The notes beneath the pieces are model-generated. The model did not search any database. It was given only the letters and a program-made list of their open reading frames with translations, and was not told where the DNA came from. Positions 51,313-63,460 of a DNA stretch of 64,000 bases are shown here, piece after piece. Location of the stretch: NCBI RefSeq assembly GCF_006715085.1, contig NZ_VFMM01000001.1:1736001-1800000 (forward strand), in the 5' to 3' direction. The position numbers and the translations under genes are program-made. This stretch comes from Kribbella jejuensis (lineage in GTDB: Bacteria > Actinomycetota > Actinomycetes > Propionibacteriales > Kribbellaceae). Each line of letters starts with the position of its first letter. The stretch's first letter is position 1.

Positions 51313-52234
51313 GCACGTCAGCGTAATCGGATGGCCCTCTTGGACTTCTACGCTTCGCCCATGGCCGAACTACTCCCCTACGCCGCGCCGGCGGGCGCAT
51401 GGGCCGAGTCCGTCGCGGTAGTCGCGGGGCCGAGCCGAGCCCAGACCCGCTGGGACGGCGAAGTGATGGTCCGCGGCACGGATGACACGCCGAGCGTCAC
51501 CGCGTCCGAGTCGGGGCTGAACGGTCAGCAGTACTACCTGTTCATGCTGCAGCGACATGTCGACGCGGTGCAGCAGACCGAGCTGCCCGAGACCGTGGAG
51601 GGCAAGCAGCGGCGTTGGGACACGCTGGTCGAGGCGACCGGGTATGTGGCGGCGCAGTCGACCGGACTGCTGAGTCCGTTGGCCGACATGCACCCGGTCG
51701 GGCAGGTGGAGGCCGATCTCAACGCGGGCCTCGCCGACGTGTGGACGCAGGAGCGGCTGCCGCAGGTGTGGAAGCAGAGCGACTCCGCCGGCCTGATGTC
51801 TCCCGACGAGGTCCCGGCTCCGCACTTCACGTACGCCGGTCGTGGTCCAGCGGCCGCGGCGACGCGTGATGTGATCGCGGAGCTCGTTCGTCAGCATGGG
51901 CAGGATCCGTCGTCCCGCGACTTCGTGACCGCCTGCGAGCAGCTGATCGTCGTACCGCCGGATCATCAACGCTGGCAGGCGTTGATCGACCGGATGCCCG
52001 CCGCGGACAAACTGTCGAACGAGGAACGCCGGGACCTCGCCTATGGCTTCCGCGCGAACTTCAGGGCCGCCCTCGCCGCCGAGGATCCGGCAAGCGGTAC
52101 GCCGGACTCCCGGATGAGCGCGATGGTCCGCACGGTGGCGGCCGCCGTCCGCACGGCGACGGACGGGCGAACCACCGCCCCCGACGCACGATCCGTCGAC
52201 GGGCGGCTCGCCGCGCTCGCGAACGACGTCGCGC

Positions 52235-55840
<3,606 letters not shown>

Positions 55841-55864
55841 CTGCCAACCCCTCCAGAAGCGATC

Positions 55865-55937
55865 TCCGGAGGCGCCCTTGCAGTCAACTCCAGGTCGAGC
55901 GTGGCGGACCTGGGTCCGTTGCAGCGCCTCTCGGCCT
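55865..55937 (-). promoter_or_regulatory. S-adenosylhomocysteine (SAH) riboswitch upstream of metH
   Basis: On the metH strand the leader reads CCGAGAGGCGCTGCAACG, then a hairpin CGGAC-CCAG-GTCCG, then GCTCG, and finally GCAAGGGCGCCTC. GAGGCGC (55930-55924) can pair with GCGCCTC (55875-55869), and CGAG with CTCG. This order of conserved GCGCUGC, P2 hairpin, CUCG and closing GGCGC is the SAH riboswitch (ahcY motif) layout. Known members respond to SAH by raising expression of SAH recycling and methionine genes, including metH. Confidence 0.75.
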
Positions 55938-56007
55938 GGATGGTCCATGTTAGTGGCGTCACATCGTGCGCCAAGTCCTCTGTCCACATTCTAGGACGAG
56001 TGTTCAA

Positions 56008-56541
56008 TCAGTGGATGAGGTCCTGGATGCCCGGAGCGTACAGGGCGGCGATCGTCTCCGGGGTCGCGGTGGAGATCGGGCCGCTCTTGTCGATCGCCAG
56101 CAGCGCGCCGAGGCCGAGCAGTTGGGCGGTGATCAGGCCGGCCCGGAGCTCGGCGTCCGGTCCGGTCAACCGGGCGGCGACGGCGCGGGTGACCTGATCG
56201 CGGAAGTGCTCGCGGATCAGCGCGCGTTCGTCACCCTTGCCGGCCGCGAACACGACCCGGACGAGCAAGTCCTGATCGTTGGCCCGGCGGTACTCGACCA
56301 ACGTCCGGACCGCGTGCTCGCCGAGCCGCTCGTTCGGCGCCTGGAGCAGCAGCTGGGCCGCCTCGCTGAAGTCGGCGACCCGCTCGAAGAGCGCTTCCTT
56401 GCCGCCGAAGTGCTTGACGATCAGCGCGGCGCTGACGCCCGCGTCGGCGGCGACTTCCCGCAACGTGACCGCGTCGTACGGCCCGCGCGCGAACGCCTTC
56501 CGCGCCGCGCGCAGAATCGCGGTCCGCCCCGGATCGCTCAC
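56008..56541 (-). CDS. TetR/AcrR family regulator of the adjacent exporter
   Basis: A 177-residue TetR protein: SDPGRTAILRAARKAFARGPYDAVTLREVAADAGVSAALIVKHFGGKEALFERV, then a helical ligand domain. The start is GTG at 56541, overlapping the stop of the MFS gene by GTGA, so both are cotranscribed. Two matching palindromes upstream of the MFS gene are the likely targets. Confidence 0.9.
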   Translation of the reverse strand: MSDPGRTAILRAARKAFARGPYDAVTLREVAADAGVSAALIVKHFGGKEALFERVADFSEAAQLLLQAPNERLGEHAVRTLVEYRRANDQDLLVRVVFAAGKGDERALIREHFRDQVTRAVAARLTGPDAELRAGLITAQLLGLGALLAIDKSGPISTATPETIAALYAPGIQDLIH

Positions 56542-57959
56542 TTCACCGGCACCTCGGTCGTCACCTCGTACGCCGGCGTGCGTCGCCGTACCGGGATGAA
56601 CAGCACGAGCCCGGCGGCCGCCACCGCGGCGATGCCCGCGATCACGAAGACGATCAGGTACGCCGACAGCGCCGGCGCGATCTTGCCCGCCTGGGCGATC
56701 GTCACGTTCGCCAGCACGATGGCGACGATCGTGCTGCAGATCGCCTGCCCGATCGTGCGCATCAGCGTGTTCAGGCCGTTGGCCGCGGCGGTTTCCGTCA
56801 CCGGGACAGCATGCATGATCAGGGCAGGCAGCGCCGAGTACGCCACGGCGGTCCCGGCGCTGACAACGGTCGCCCCTATCACAATTCCCGCGACGCTCCC
56901 GCTGGTGAACAGCCGTACGACGTACCCCGCCGCCATGATCAGCGACGCGATCCCCAGGGTGAACCGAGGCCCACGCGCACCGGAGATCCGCGCCGACACG
57001 GGCGAAAGCAACACCATCGCCACGCCACCCGGCAGCAGGCACAGTCCACTGACCACGATGGATTCGCCCAACCCGTAGCCCGTCCAGGTCGGCTCCTGCA
57101 CCAGCTGAGCCGTGGACAACGAGTTGGCGTAGAACGCGAACCCGATCAGCAACGCGCTGAGATTGGTGAACAGTACGGCGGGCCGCGCCGACACCCGCAG
57201 ATCCACGAGTGGGCTGCGAGTGCGCAGCTCGTACCAGCCCCAGACCGGGACGAGCAGCACCGCAACGGCGTACAGGACAGCGAGGGTCGGCGTACTCCAC
57301 GCGCTGCTCTTCGAGACCGCGAGCAGCAGGCAGACCAGGAACGCGCTCAGGCCGAGCGCTCCGACGACGTCGAAGCGGCCGCTGGTACGGACGGCGGACT
57401 CCGGCACGATCAGCAGCACCAGGACGATGTCGAGCAGGCCGAGGCCGAGGTTGATCCAGAACATCGTGTGCCAGTTCGCGTACTCGACCACGAGCGTCGC
57501 GGCCGGGATGCCGAACGCGGCGCCGATCCCGAGCGTCGAGCTCATGATCGCGATCGCCGGGATCACCCGCTCCCGCGGGAGTTCGTCGCGGAGGATGCTG
57601 ATGCCGAGCGGTACGACGGCGACCGCGGCGCCCTGGAACGCGCGGCCGGCGATCAGCACACTGAGGTTCGAACTGGTGGCGCAGAGCAGCGAGCCGACGA
57701 CCATCGAGCACAGGGCGATCAGCAGAACGCGGCGCTTGCCGTACATGTCGCCGGCGCGGCCGAGCAGCGGCGTGAAGACCGCGCCGGTCAGCAGCGTGAT
57801 CGTGATCAGCCAGCTGACGTCGGACGGCGGGCTGTGGGTGATCGCGGGGAGCTCGGGCAGCAGCGGTACGACGATGGTCTGGCTGACCGAGACCAGCACA
57901 CCACAGAACGCGAGCGCGGACAGGATCAGGCGCGGACGAGCAGTCAAGCGGAGCCTCAC
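56538..57959 (-). CDS. MFS transporter, DHA2/EmrB-QacA type
   Basis: A 473-residue multidrug-type exporter with about 14 TM helices. The first is LILSALAFCGVLVSVSQTIVVPLLP; the loop 2-3 signature is LLGRAGDMYGKRRVLLI, and motif C-like GIGAAFGIPAATLVVEYANWHTMFWINLGLG follows. The start GTG 57959 places the N-terminus just before TM1; GTG 58007 is in frame but lies in an operator. Coupled to its TetR gene downstream. Substrate unknown. Confidence 0.9.
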   Translation of the reverse strand: MRLRLTARPRLILSALAFCGVLVSVSQTIVVPLLPELPAITHSPPSDVSWLITITLLTGAVFTPLLGRAGDMYGKRRVLLIALCSMVVGSLLCATSSNLSVLIAGRAFQGAAVAVVPLGISILRDELPRERVIPAIAIMSSTLGIGAAFGIPAATLVVEYANWHTMFWINLGLGLLDIVLVLLIVPESAVRTSGRFDVVGALGLSAFLVCLLLAVSKSSAWSTPTLAVLYAVAVLLVPVWGWYELRTRSPLVDLRVSARPAVLFTNLSALLIGFAFYANSLSTAQLVQEPTWTGYGLGESIVVSGLCLLPGGVAMVLLSPVSARISGARGPRFTLGIASLIMAAGYVVRLFTSGSVAGIVIGATVVSAGTAVAYSALPALIMHAVPVTETAAANGLNTLMRTIGQAICSTIVAIVLANVTIAQAGKIAPALSAYLIVFVIAGIAAVAAAGLVLFIPVRRRTPAYEVTTEVPVK

Positions 57960-57966
57960 AAGGGGG

Positions 57967-58007
57967 GTGAACTGCTGTTTACCCAGGCATCGTAAACGCT
58001 TGTTCAC
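57967..58007. promoter_or_regulatory. Two TetR operators, GTRAAC-N4-GTTYAC
   Basis: GTGAACTGCTGTTTAC (57967-57982) and GTAAACGCTTGTTCAC (57992-58007) are palindromes of the same consensus with centres 25 bp apart, immediately upstream of the MFS-tetR operon. Confidence 0.75.
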
Positions 58008-58085
58008 CGCACTGGAAATGGACCGTGAAACAGGTCACCGATTGGACCAGCCGACCGGGCGTGACCCTCTCTACGGTTGTTCCCC

Positions 58086-58895
58086 ATGAGGATCTTCATC
58101 GCCGGCGCCACCGGCGTCATCGGCCGCCGCCTCGTTCCCCTGCTGCTCGCCCAAGGTCACCAGGTGACGGCGTTGTCCCGGCGGTCCCAGGTGCCTGGAG
58201 CCGAGACCGTGCTCGGCGACGTGTACGACCCGACTCGGCTCCGCGAGCTGGTGGCGCAGGCTCGACCGGATGTCTTGATGCACCAGTTGACCGACCTCAC
58301 CTCGCGCGACTTCGCCGCGAACGGCCGGATCCGTCGCGAAGGCACCCGGAACCTGATGGATGCTGCCCTCGCGGCCGGCGTACGACGCGTGATCTCGCAG
58401 AGCATCGCGTGGGCGTACGAGCCTGGGACCACGCCGGCCGACGAGTCCACGCCGCTCGACCTGCACTCCCCCGACGAGTACCGCCGTACCACCGTCGAGG
58501 CAGTCGCCACGCTGGAGGAGATCACGGCGGAGGCTCCCGAGTGGGTGGCACTCCGCTACGGCATGCTCTACGGCCCAGAAACCTGGTACACGAAGAACGG
58601 CCTGATGGCCACCAGCCCGCTCCCCACCGGCCCCGACGTCACGAGCTTCCTGCACATCGAAGACGCCGCCCACGCCGCGGCCGCCGCGCTGACCTGGCCC
58701 TCCGGCCCCGTCAACATCGTCGACGACGAACCACTCGCCGCATCGGTCTGGGCGCCGGCCTTCGCCGCATCCGTCGGCGCACCACCACCGCAGCCAGCGG
58801 ATTCACCCCGGACGCCGTGGGCCCGCGGCGCCACCAACGGCCGAGCCCGCAACCTCGGCTGGCGCCCGGCCCACCCGACGTTCCTCGACACATAA
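58086..58895 (+). CDS. NAD-dependent epimerase/dehydratase family protein
   Basis: A 269-residue extended SDR: MRIFIAGATGVIGRRLVPLLLAQGHQVTALSR, GTRNLMDAALAAGVRRVISQSIAWAYEPG, RYGMLYGPETWYTKNG and a terminal RARNLGWRPAHPTFLD. The catalytic tyrosine is not clear (YRRTTVEAV region). ATG 58086 is preferred; TACGGT (58072-58077) eight bases upstream may be the -10 of a leaderless mRNA. Substrate unknown. Confidence 0.86.
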   Translation: MRIFIAGATGVIGRRLVPLLLAQGHQVTALSRRSQVPGAETVLGDVYDPTRLRELVAQARPDVLMHQLTDLTSRDFAANGRIRREGTRNLMDAALAAGVRRVISQSIAWAYEPGTTPADESTPLDLHSPDEYRRTTVEAVATLEEITAEAPEWVALRYGMLYGPETWYTKNGLMATSPLPTGPDVTSFLHIEDAAHAAAAALTWPSGPVNIVDDEPLAASVWAPAFAASVGAPPPQPADSPRTPWARGATNGRARNLGWRPAHPTFLDT

Positions 58896-58899
58896 AAGA

Positions 58900-58947
58900 C
58901 GATCGGGCCCGGCGCTCGAGGGGGAGGGGAGCGCTCGGGCCCGATCG
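58900..58947. terminator. Strong bidirectional terminator
   Basis: CGATCGGGCCCG (58900-58911) pairs with CGGGCCCGATCG (58936-58947), and the inner GCGCTC with GAGCGC. On the minus strand the stem is followed by TCTTTTATG, a T-run after the HtrA gene. It separates two convergent genes. Confidence 0.85.
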
Positions 58948-58983
58948 GGGCGGTTCGCTAGGTGCGAGGGGGTGCGCTGTTAC

Positions 58984-60498
58984 CTAGCGGACCGGGCCTG
59001 TGATCAGCTCGATGGTGGACTTGTGCGTCTGGCCGGTTTGGTCGGTCCAGCCGACTTCTACCTTGTCGCCGGGGTGCTGGTTGTTCAGGAGTTCGGAAAG
59101 GGTGTCGGGCGAGGTCACCGTGTGTCCGGCGAACGAGGTGATCACGTCGCCGGGCTCGATGCCGGCCTCGTCCGCGTGACCGTTCGCGACCACGTCGCCG
59201 ACGACCGCGCCGCTGGTACCCGGGCTGGTGACGACCGAGATGCCGAGCATTGCCGAGTCGCCGATGTGCACCGTGCTGGAGGCCCTCCCGTTCTCGATGT
59301 TCTTGGCGATGTCGAGTGCCTGGTTGATCGGAATCGCGTAGCCCTCGGTGGTGACCTCAGGACCGTTCCCGGACCCGCCGCCGTACCCGTTGCCGCTCCC
59401 CGGCCCGTCACCGTTGCCATTGCCGTTACCGGACCCGTCGCCGTTCCCGTTCCCCGAGCCGTTCCCCGAGCCGTCGCCGTATCCGTTACCCGACCAGTAC
59501 CCGTTCCCATTCCCGAACGGGAAGCCGGTTCCGTCGCCGTTGCCGTTTCCGTCGCCCCAGGCCGCCAGCGTCGCCGTCGCCGTCGCCGCCGACGCGGTGG
59601 ACGCCGCGGTCTGCCCGGGACGCCCCTGGCCGCCGTTGCTCCCACCGTTCCCGGCCACGTCGACCCCGACGACGTCGCCGTTGGCGTTCACCAGCGGCCC
59701 GCCCGAGTCGCCGGCCTGGATGTTCGCGTCGGTCTGGATCAGGTTCGCCAGATTCTCCGGGTCCTGCCCGTTCTCGTCGGTCGCCGTGATCGACTGGTTC
59801 AGTCCGGTCACCTTGCCGGCGGCGTAGCTCGGCGTACCGCCGGTGCCGCCCGCGTTCCCGACGCCGACGACCTGGTCGCCGAGCTTCACCTGGTCAGAGT
59901 TGCCCGTCTTGGCGGTCTGCAGCCCGGACGCGTTCTTCAGCTTCAGTACGGCGATGTCGTGCGCCTCGTCGTACCCGACGACGCTCGCCGTGTACGTCTT
60001 CCCGTTGCCGATATCGGTGACGGTGATCGACGTCGCGCCCTCGATCACGTGGTGGTTGGTGAGCACCTCACCGTCGGAGGTGAGCACGATGCCGGTACCG
60101 GCGGCGCGGGCGTTCTCGTACCCGAGGACGGTGTTCACGTCGACCAGCCCGGGCGAGACCTTCGCCGCGACGGACGAGGCGTCGAATGCGGTCTGGGACA
60201 GCGTCGAGTTGTGCCCGCCGGTGCGCTGGTCGATGCCCCAGGCAACCGATCCGGCAACGAGGACGGCGGCCAGCCCGAGCGCTCCGGCACCGAGGAACCG
60301 GCGCCCACGCTTCTTCGGCGGCTGCGGCGGGCCGAACGGGTACTGCGATCCCTGCGGCCACTGCGGTCCGTACGGTCCCGGCTGGTACTGCGCATACGGC
60401 CCGTACTGCTGCCCGTATTGCGGCCCATACTGCTGCCCGTACTGCGGCGCCTGCTGGTGCTGCGGTCCCTGCGCTCCCGCTCCAGCGCTCTCGTTCAT
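58984..60498 (-). CDS. HtrA/DegP-type S1C serine protease with PDZ domain and Gly/Asn-rich insertion
   Basis: A 504-residue envelope protease. The cytoplasmic N-terminus is a Tyr/Gln/Gly/Pro-rich tail with QYGQQYGP repeats; a TM anchor follows KKRGRR at about residues 66-86. The triad is His in LTNHHVIEG, Asp in EAHDIAVLKL and Ser in IQAGDSGGPLVN. A low-complexity insertion of about 80 residues (GDGNGNGDGTGF, GSGNGNGDGSGNG repeats) sits between VVGVDVAGN and GYAIPINQALDIAKNI, inside the protease domain. A PDZ domain (GAVVGDVVANGHADEAGIEPGDVITSFAGHTV) ends the protein. ATG 60498 with GAGGAGGG. Confidence 0.92.
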   Translation of the reverse strand: MNESAGAGAQGPQHQQAPQYGQQYGPQYGQQYGPYAQYQPGPYGPQWPQGSQYPFGPPQPPKKRGRRFLGAGALGLAAVLVAGSVAWGIDQRTGGHNSTLSQTAFDASSVAAKVSPGLVDVNTVLGYENARAAGTGIVLTSDGEVLTNHHVIEGATSITVTDIGNGKTYTASVVGYDEAHDIAVLKLKNASGLQTAKTGNSDQVKLGDQVVGVGNAGGTGGTPSYAAGKVTGLNQSITATDENGQDPENLANLIQTDANIQAGDSGGPLVNANGDVVGVDVAGNGGSNGGQGRPGQTAASTASAATATATLAAWGDGNGNGDGTGFPFGNGNGYWSGNGYGDGSGNGSGNGNGDGSGNGNGNGDGPGSGNGYGGGSGNGPEVTTEGYAIPINQALDIAKNIENGRASSTVHIGDSAMLGISVVTSPGTSGAVVGDVVANGHADEAGIEPGDVITSFAGHTVTSPDTLSELLNNQHPGDKVEVGWTDQTGQTHKSTIELITGPVR

Positions 60499-60579
60499 CG
60501 CGTTGCCCTCCTCGGCCAATTCCCTCTGCCTACGAGTAGAGCTCGCCAGACTGAGAACTCCATCCGGTGAACCAATGAA

Positions 60580-61134
60580 TCAGCTGAGAATCCGCTCCAC
60601 GGCCTGCACTACCGCGCGCCGCCGCACGCTCGCGTCCGGTAATTCCGTGCCGAGCTCCGGGTTCATGGAGGACCAGCTGGTCGCGATCGCCTGGATCAGC
60701 GACAGCAGGCTGACCGGCGTGAACCGCCGCGGCACCGTCCGCCGGCGCATCCCCCGCTGCAGCTCCTCCAGCCGTCGCTGGTTCACTGCGACGATCGCCT
60801 CCAGCGGCTGCCCGTCCGGCCGCTCCAGCCGGTACCAGACCGAGAGCCGCAGCCGGTCCGGATGCGCCTCGAAGTAGTCGAACACGCGCCCCGCGTACGC
60901 CGGAAGATCGTCGACGTCGAACCCGACCTCGTCGAGGTACTTGTCCAGCGAGGCGCTGAAGACCGCGTCGAACAGCTCGTCCTTGTTGCCGAAGTACGCA
61001 TAGAGCATGGCCTTGTTGCAGCCGGCCACCTCGGCGATCCGGCTGACCCGTGCGCCGCCGATCCCCCGGGCGGCGAACTCCTCGGTCGCCGCCTCCAGGA
61101 TGCGGGCGCGGGTCCGGTCTGCGTTCCGTTCCAT
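60580..61134 (-). CDS. TetR/AcrR family transcriptional regulator
   Basis: A 184-residue TetR protein: ADRTRARILEAATEEFAARGIGGARVSRIAEVAGCNKAMLYAYFGNKDELFDAVF and a helical C-terminal domain of the TetR_C33-like kind. The start is ATG at 61134. It is divergent from the SDR at 61233, with two perfect palindromes and one degenerate copy between them. Confidence 0.93.
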   Translation of the reverse strand: MERNADRTRARILEAATEEFAARGIGGARVSRIAEVAGCNKAMLYAYFGNKDELFDAVFSASLDKYLDEVGFDVDDLPAYAGRVFDYFEAHPDRLRLSVWYRLERPDGQPLEAIVAVNQRRLEELQRGMRRRTVPRRFTPVSLLSLIQAIATSWSSMNPELGTELPDASVRRRAVVQAVERILS

Positions 61135-61148
61135 ACCTCACACAGTAC

Positions 61149-61218
61149 CAACCAACCGGTTGGTTGATTTCTAACCAACCGGTTGGTTAGATAGCGGAGT
61201 AGATCCAACCAAATGGTT
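61149..61218. promoter_or_regulatory. TetR operator cluster, AACCAACCGGTTGGTT
   Basis: Perfect palindromes at 61149-61166 (18 bp) and 61171-61190 (CTAACCAACCGGTTGGTTAG, 20 bp) with centres 23 bp apart, plus a degenerate AACCAAATGGTT at 61207-61218. They fill the gap between the divergent TetR and SDR genes and should control both. Confidence 0.88.
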
Positions 61219-61232
61219 AGTTAGGAACTGAG

Positions 61233-62063
61233 ATGAGCAAGATCTGGCTGATCACCGGCAGCTCGCGTGGCCTCGGCCGGGCGCTGACCGAGGCGGTGCT
61301 CGCGGCCGGCGACCGCGTCGTCGCGACGGCGCGTCAACCCGAGCAGCTCGACGACCTGGTCACGAAATACGGCGAGCAACTCCGGGCGGTTGCGCTCGAT
61401 GTCACCGACGCCGACGCCGCGCGGGCCGCCGTACGGACGGCTGTCGAGGCGTTCGGCGGGCTGGACGTGGTGGCGAACAACGCGGGGTATGCAAACAGCG
61501 CGTCGATCGAGGAGATGGCGGACGAGGACTTTCGGGCGCAGATCGAGACCAACCTGTTCGGGGTGGTGAACGTGACGAAGGCGGCGCTGCCGGTGTTCCG
61601 GGAACAACGCGGCGGGCATTTCCTGCAGTTCTCGTCGATCGGCGGCCGGGTCGGTGGGACGCCGGGAATGGGCGCGTACCAGACCGCGAAGTTCGCCGTC
61701 GAGGGGTTCTCCGAGGTGCTCAACAACGAGGTCCGGCCGTTCGGTGTGAAGGTCACGATCGTCGAGCCGGGCGCTTTCCGGACCGACTGGGGCGGCTCGT
61801 CGATGCAGCTGCACGCGGTGCACCCGGACTACGAGCCGACGGTCGGCGAGATGCACCGCCGCCGGCTGGAAATGGACGGCAAGCAGCCGGGCGACCCGGT
61901 CCGGGCCGCGAGCGCGGTCCTCGAGATCGTCGGCCTCGAGAACCCGCCGCTACGCCTGCTCCTCGGCAGCGACGCACTAGCCTCCGCCGAGAACTCGTCC
62001 CGCTCCCGCGCCGAGGAGGCTGCCGCCTGGGCGGAGCTCACCAGGTCGACCGACTTCAGCTAA
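61233..62063 (+). CDS. Short-chain dehydrogenase/reductase
   Basis: A 276-residue classical SDR: KIWLITGSSRGLGRALTEAVLAAGDRVVATAR, LDVVVANNAG-type VVANNAGYANSASIEEM, then the catalytic FSSIGGRVGGTPGMGAYQTAKFAVEGFSE with Ser, Tyr and Lys. Very likely the target of the divergent TetR. Substrate unknown. No ribosome binding site stronger than GGAACTGAG precedes the ATG. Confidence 0.92.
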   Translation: MSKIWLITGSSRGLGRALTEAVLAAGDRVVATARQPEQLDDLVTKYGEQLRAVALDVTDADAARAAVRTAVEAFGGLDVVANNAGYANSASIEEMADEDFRAQIETNLFGVVNVTKAALPVFREQRGGHFLQFSSIGGRVGGTPGMGAYQTAKFAVEGFSEVLNNEVRPFGVKVTIVEPGAFRTDWGGSSMQLHAVHPDYEPTVGEMHRRRLEMDGKQPGDPVRAASAVLEIVGLENPPLRLLLGSDALASAENSSRSRAEEAAAWAELTRSTDFS

Positions 62064-62100
62064 CACCCCCTGAATGCGACGCGGGCGCTGCCGCTCGCAC

Positions 62101-62245
62101 GCGGGCGCTGGGGCGCTGTAGCGGCGTGGCGCTCGGGGCCGATGCGGGGCCGGGCCGGGTACCGGGTGCCCCGCTCGCGCGGGCGCTGGGGCGCTGCAGC
62201 GGCGTGGCGCTCGGGGCCGATGCGGGGCCGGGTGCCGGGTGCCCG
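62101..62245. repeat. 78-bp tandem repeat, about two units
   Basis: GCGGGCGCTGGGGCGCTG begins at 62101 and again at 62179, and the following GCGTGGCGCTCGGGGCCGAT is shared. A partial unit starts at 62091. It fills the space between two convergent genes. CGGGGC-GTCA-GCCCCG (62250-62265) is a hairpin with the epoxide hydrolase stop codon in its loop, a possible terminator. Confidence 0.75.
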
Positions 62246-62256
62246 GTGCCGGGGCG

Positions 62257-63399
62257 TCAGCCCCGCAGCTGCCGGAAGAACTCGCGGACGTCGGCGACCA
62301 GTTCGTCCGGGATTTCCAGGGCGACGAAGTGGCCGCCGTGGTCGAGGTCGGTCCAGCGGGTGATGGTGTTCGAGGGCTCGCAGTAGCGGCGGATCGCGAC
62401 GTCGTGGGCGGTGGCGAGGACGGCGGTCGGGACGCCGGAGTTCGGTCGCGGCGCCCACGACCGCGGCTGGGCGTATCCGATGTAGGCCGCCGACCCGCCG
62501 GTCCCGGTCAGCCAGTACATCATCACGTTGGTGAGCAGCCGGTCCTTGCTGACGATTGCCTCCGGCAACTCCGAGGCCGGCCAGGTCCACGCCTTGAACT
62601 TGTCCATGATCCAGGCGAGCTGCGCCACCGGCGAGTCGACCAGCCCGTACGCCAGCGTCTGCGGCCGGGTCGACTGGATCGAGATGTAGCCGAACTCGTC
62701 CTTCATGAACTGCCCGATCCGCGCCATCCTGTCCTGCTCCAACGGCGTCAGCGCCTGCAACTCCTCCTCGGACAGCTGCAGCGGCGGCAGGTTCGTCCCG
62801 CCGTTCGTGTGTACGCCGACGACGTGATCAGGCGCGGCCCGTCCCACCTCAGGCGATACCGATCCGCCGAGGTCCCCGCCCTGTACGCCGTACTTCTCGT
62901 AGCCGAGCTCCGCCATCAACGCCGCCCACACCCGCCCGATCCGCGGGAACGTCCAGTCGTCGTCGGCCGTCGGCCCGGAGAACCCGAACCCCGGCAGCGC
63001 CGGGATCACCACATGGAAGGCGTCCGACGCCTGCCCACCGAAGGCGACCGGGTCGGTCAGCGGCCCGATCACGTCGAGGAACTCCACGATCGACCCGGGC
63101 CAGCCGTGCGTGAGCAGCAGCGGCAGCGCGTCCGGCTCCTTCGAGCGGACGTGGATGAAGTGGATCCGCTGCCCCTCGATCTCCGCGGTGAACTGCGGGT
63201 ACGAGTTCAGCTCCTTCTCGGCCGCCCGCCAGTCGTACGACGTCCGCCAGTAGTCGACCAGCGAGGACAGCCAGGACACCGGGACGCCGGTGTTCCAGTC
63301 GTCGCCGGGCAGCGGTGCGGGGAACCGGGCGCTCGCCAGCTTGGCGGCGAGGTCGTCGAGCGTGCTCTGCGGGATCTCGATGCTGAATTCGTTGATCAT
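62257..63399 (-). CDS. Epoxide hydrolase (EHN-domain alpha/beta hydrolase)
   Basis: A 380-residue epoxide hydrolase with the N-terminal EHN lid domain (EFSIEIPQSTLDDLAAKLASARFP, DWNTGVPVSWLSSLVDYW) and the alpha/beta core: HGWPGSIVEFLDVIGPL, nucleophile Asp in YGVQGGDLGGSVSPEVG, and the C-terminal histidine in DHGGHFVALEIPDEL. It opens epoxides to diols. The start is ATG at 63399. Divergent from the WYL regulator at 63461, which probably controls it. Confidence 0.92.
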   Translation of the reverse strand: MINEFSIEIPQSTLDDLAAKLASARFPAPLPGDDWNTGVPVSWLSSLVDYWRTSYDWRAAEKELNSYPQFTAEIEGQRIHFIHVRSKEPDALPLLLTHGWPGSIVEFLDVIGPLTDPVAFGGQASDAFHVVIPALPGFGFSGPTADDDWTFPRIGRVWAALMAELGYEKYGVQGGDLGGSVSPEVGRAAPDHVVGVHTNGGTNLPPLQLSEEELQALTPLEQDRMARIGQFMKDEFGYISIQSTRPQTLAYGLVDSPVAQLAWIMDKFKAWTWPASELPEAIVSKDRLLTNVMMYWLTGTGGSAAYIGYAQPRSWAPRPNSGVPTAVLATAHDVAIRRYCEPSNTITRWTDLDHGGHFVALEIPDELVADVREFFRQLRG

Positions 63400-63420
63400 G
63401 TCTTCAGTCTGAACATCACT

Positions 63421-63439
63421 TAGGACAACTTCGGTCCTA
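63421..63439. promoter_or_regulatory. Operator for the YafY-type regulator
   Basis: TAGGAC-N7-GTCCTA, a perfect 6-bp inverted repeat in the 61-bp gap between the divergent epoxide hydrolase and regulator genes. The position fits control of both genes. Confidence 0.65.
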
Positions 63440-63460
63440 GCAACCTGCCACACTGGAAAA

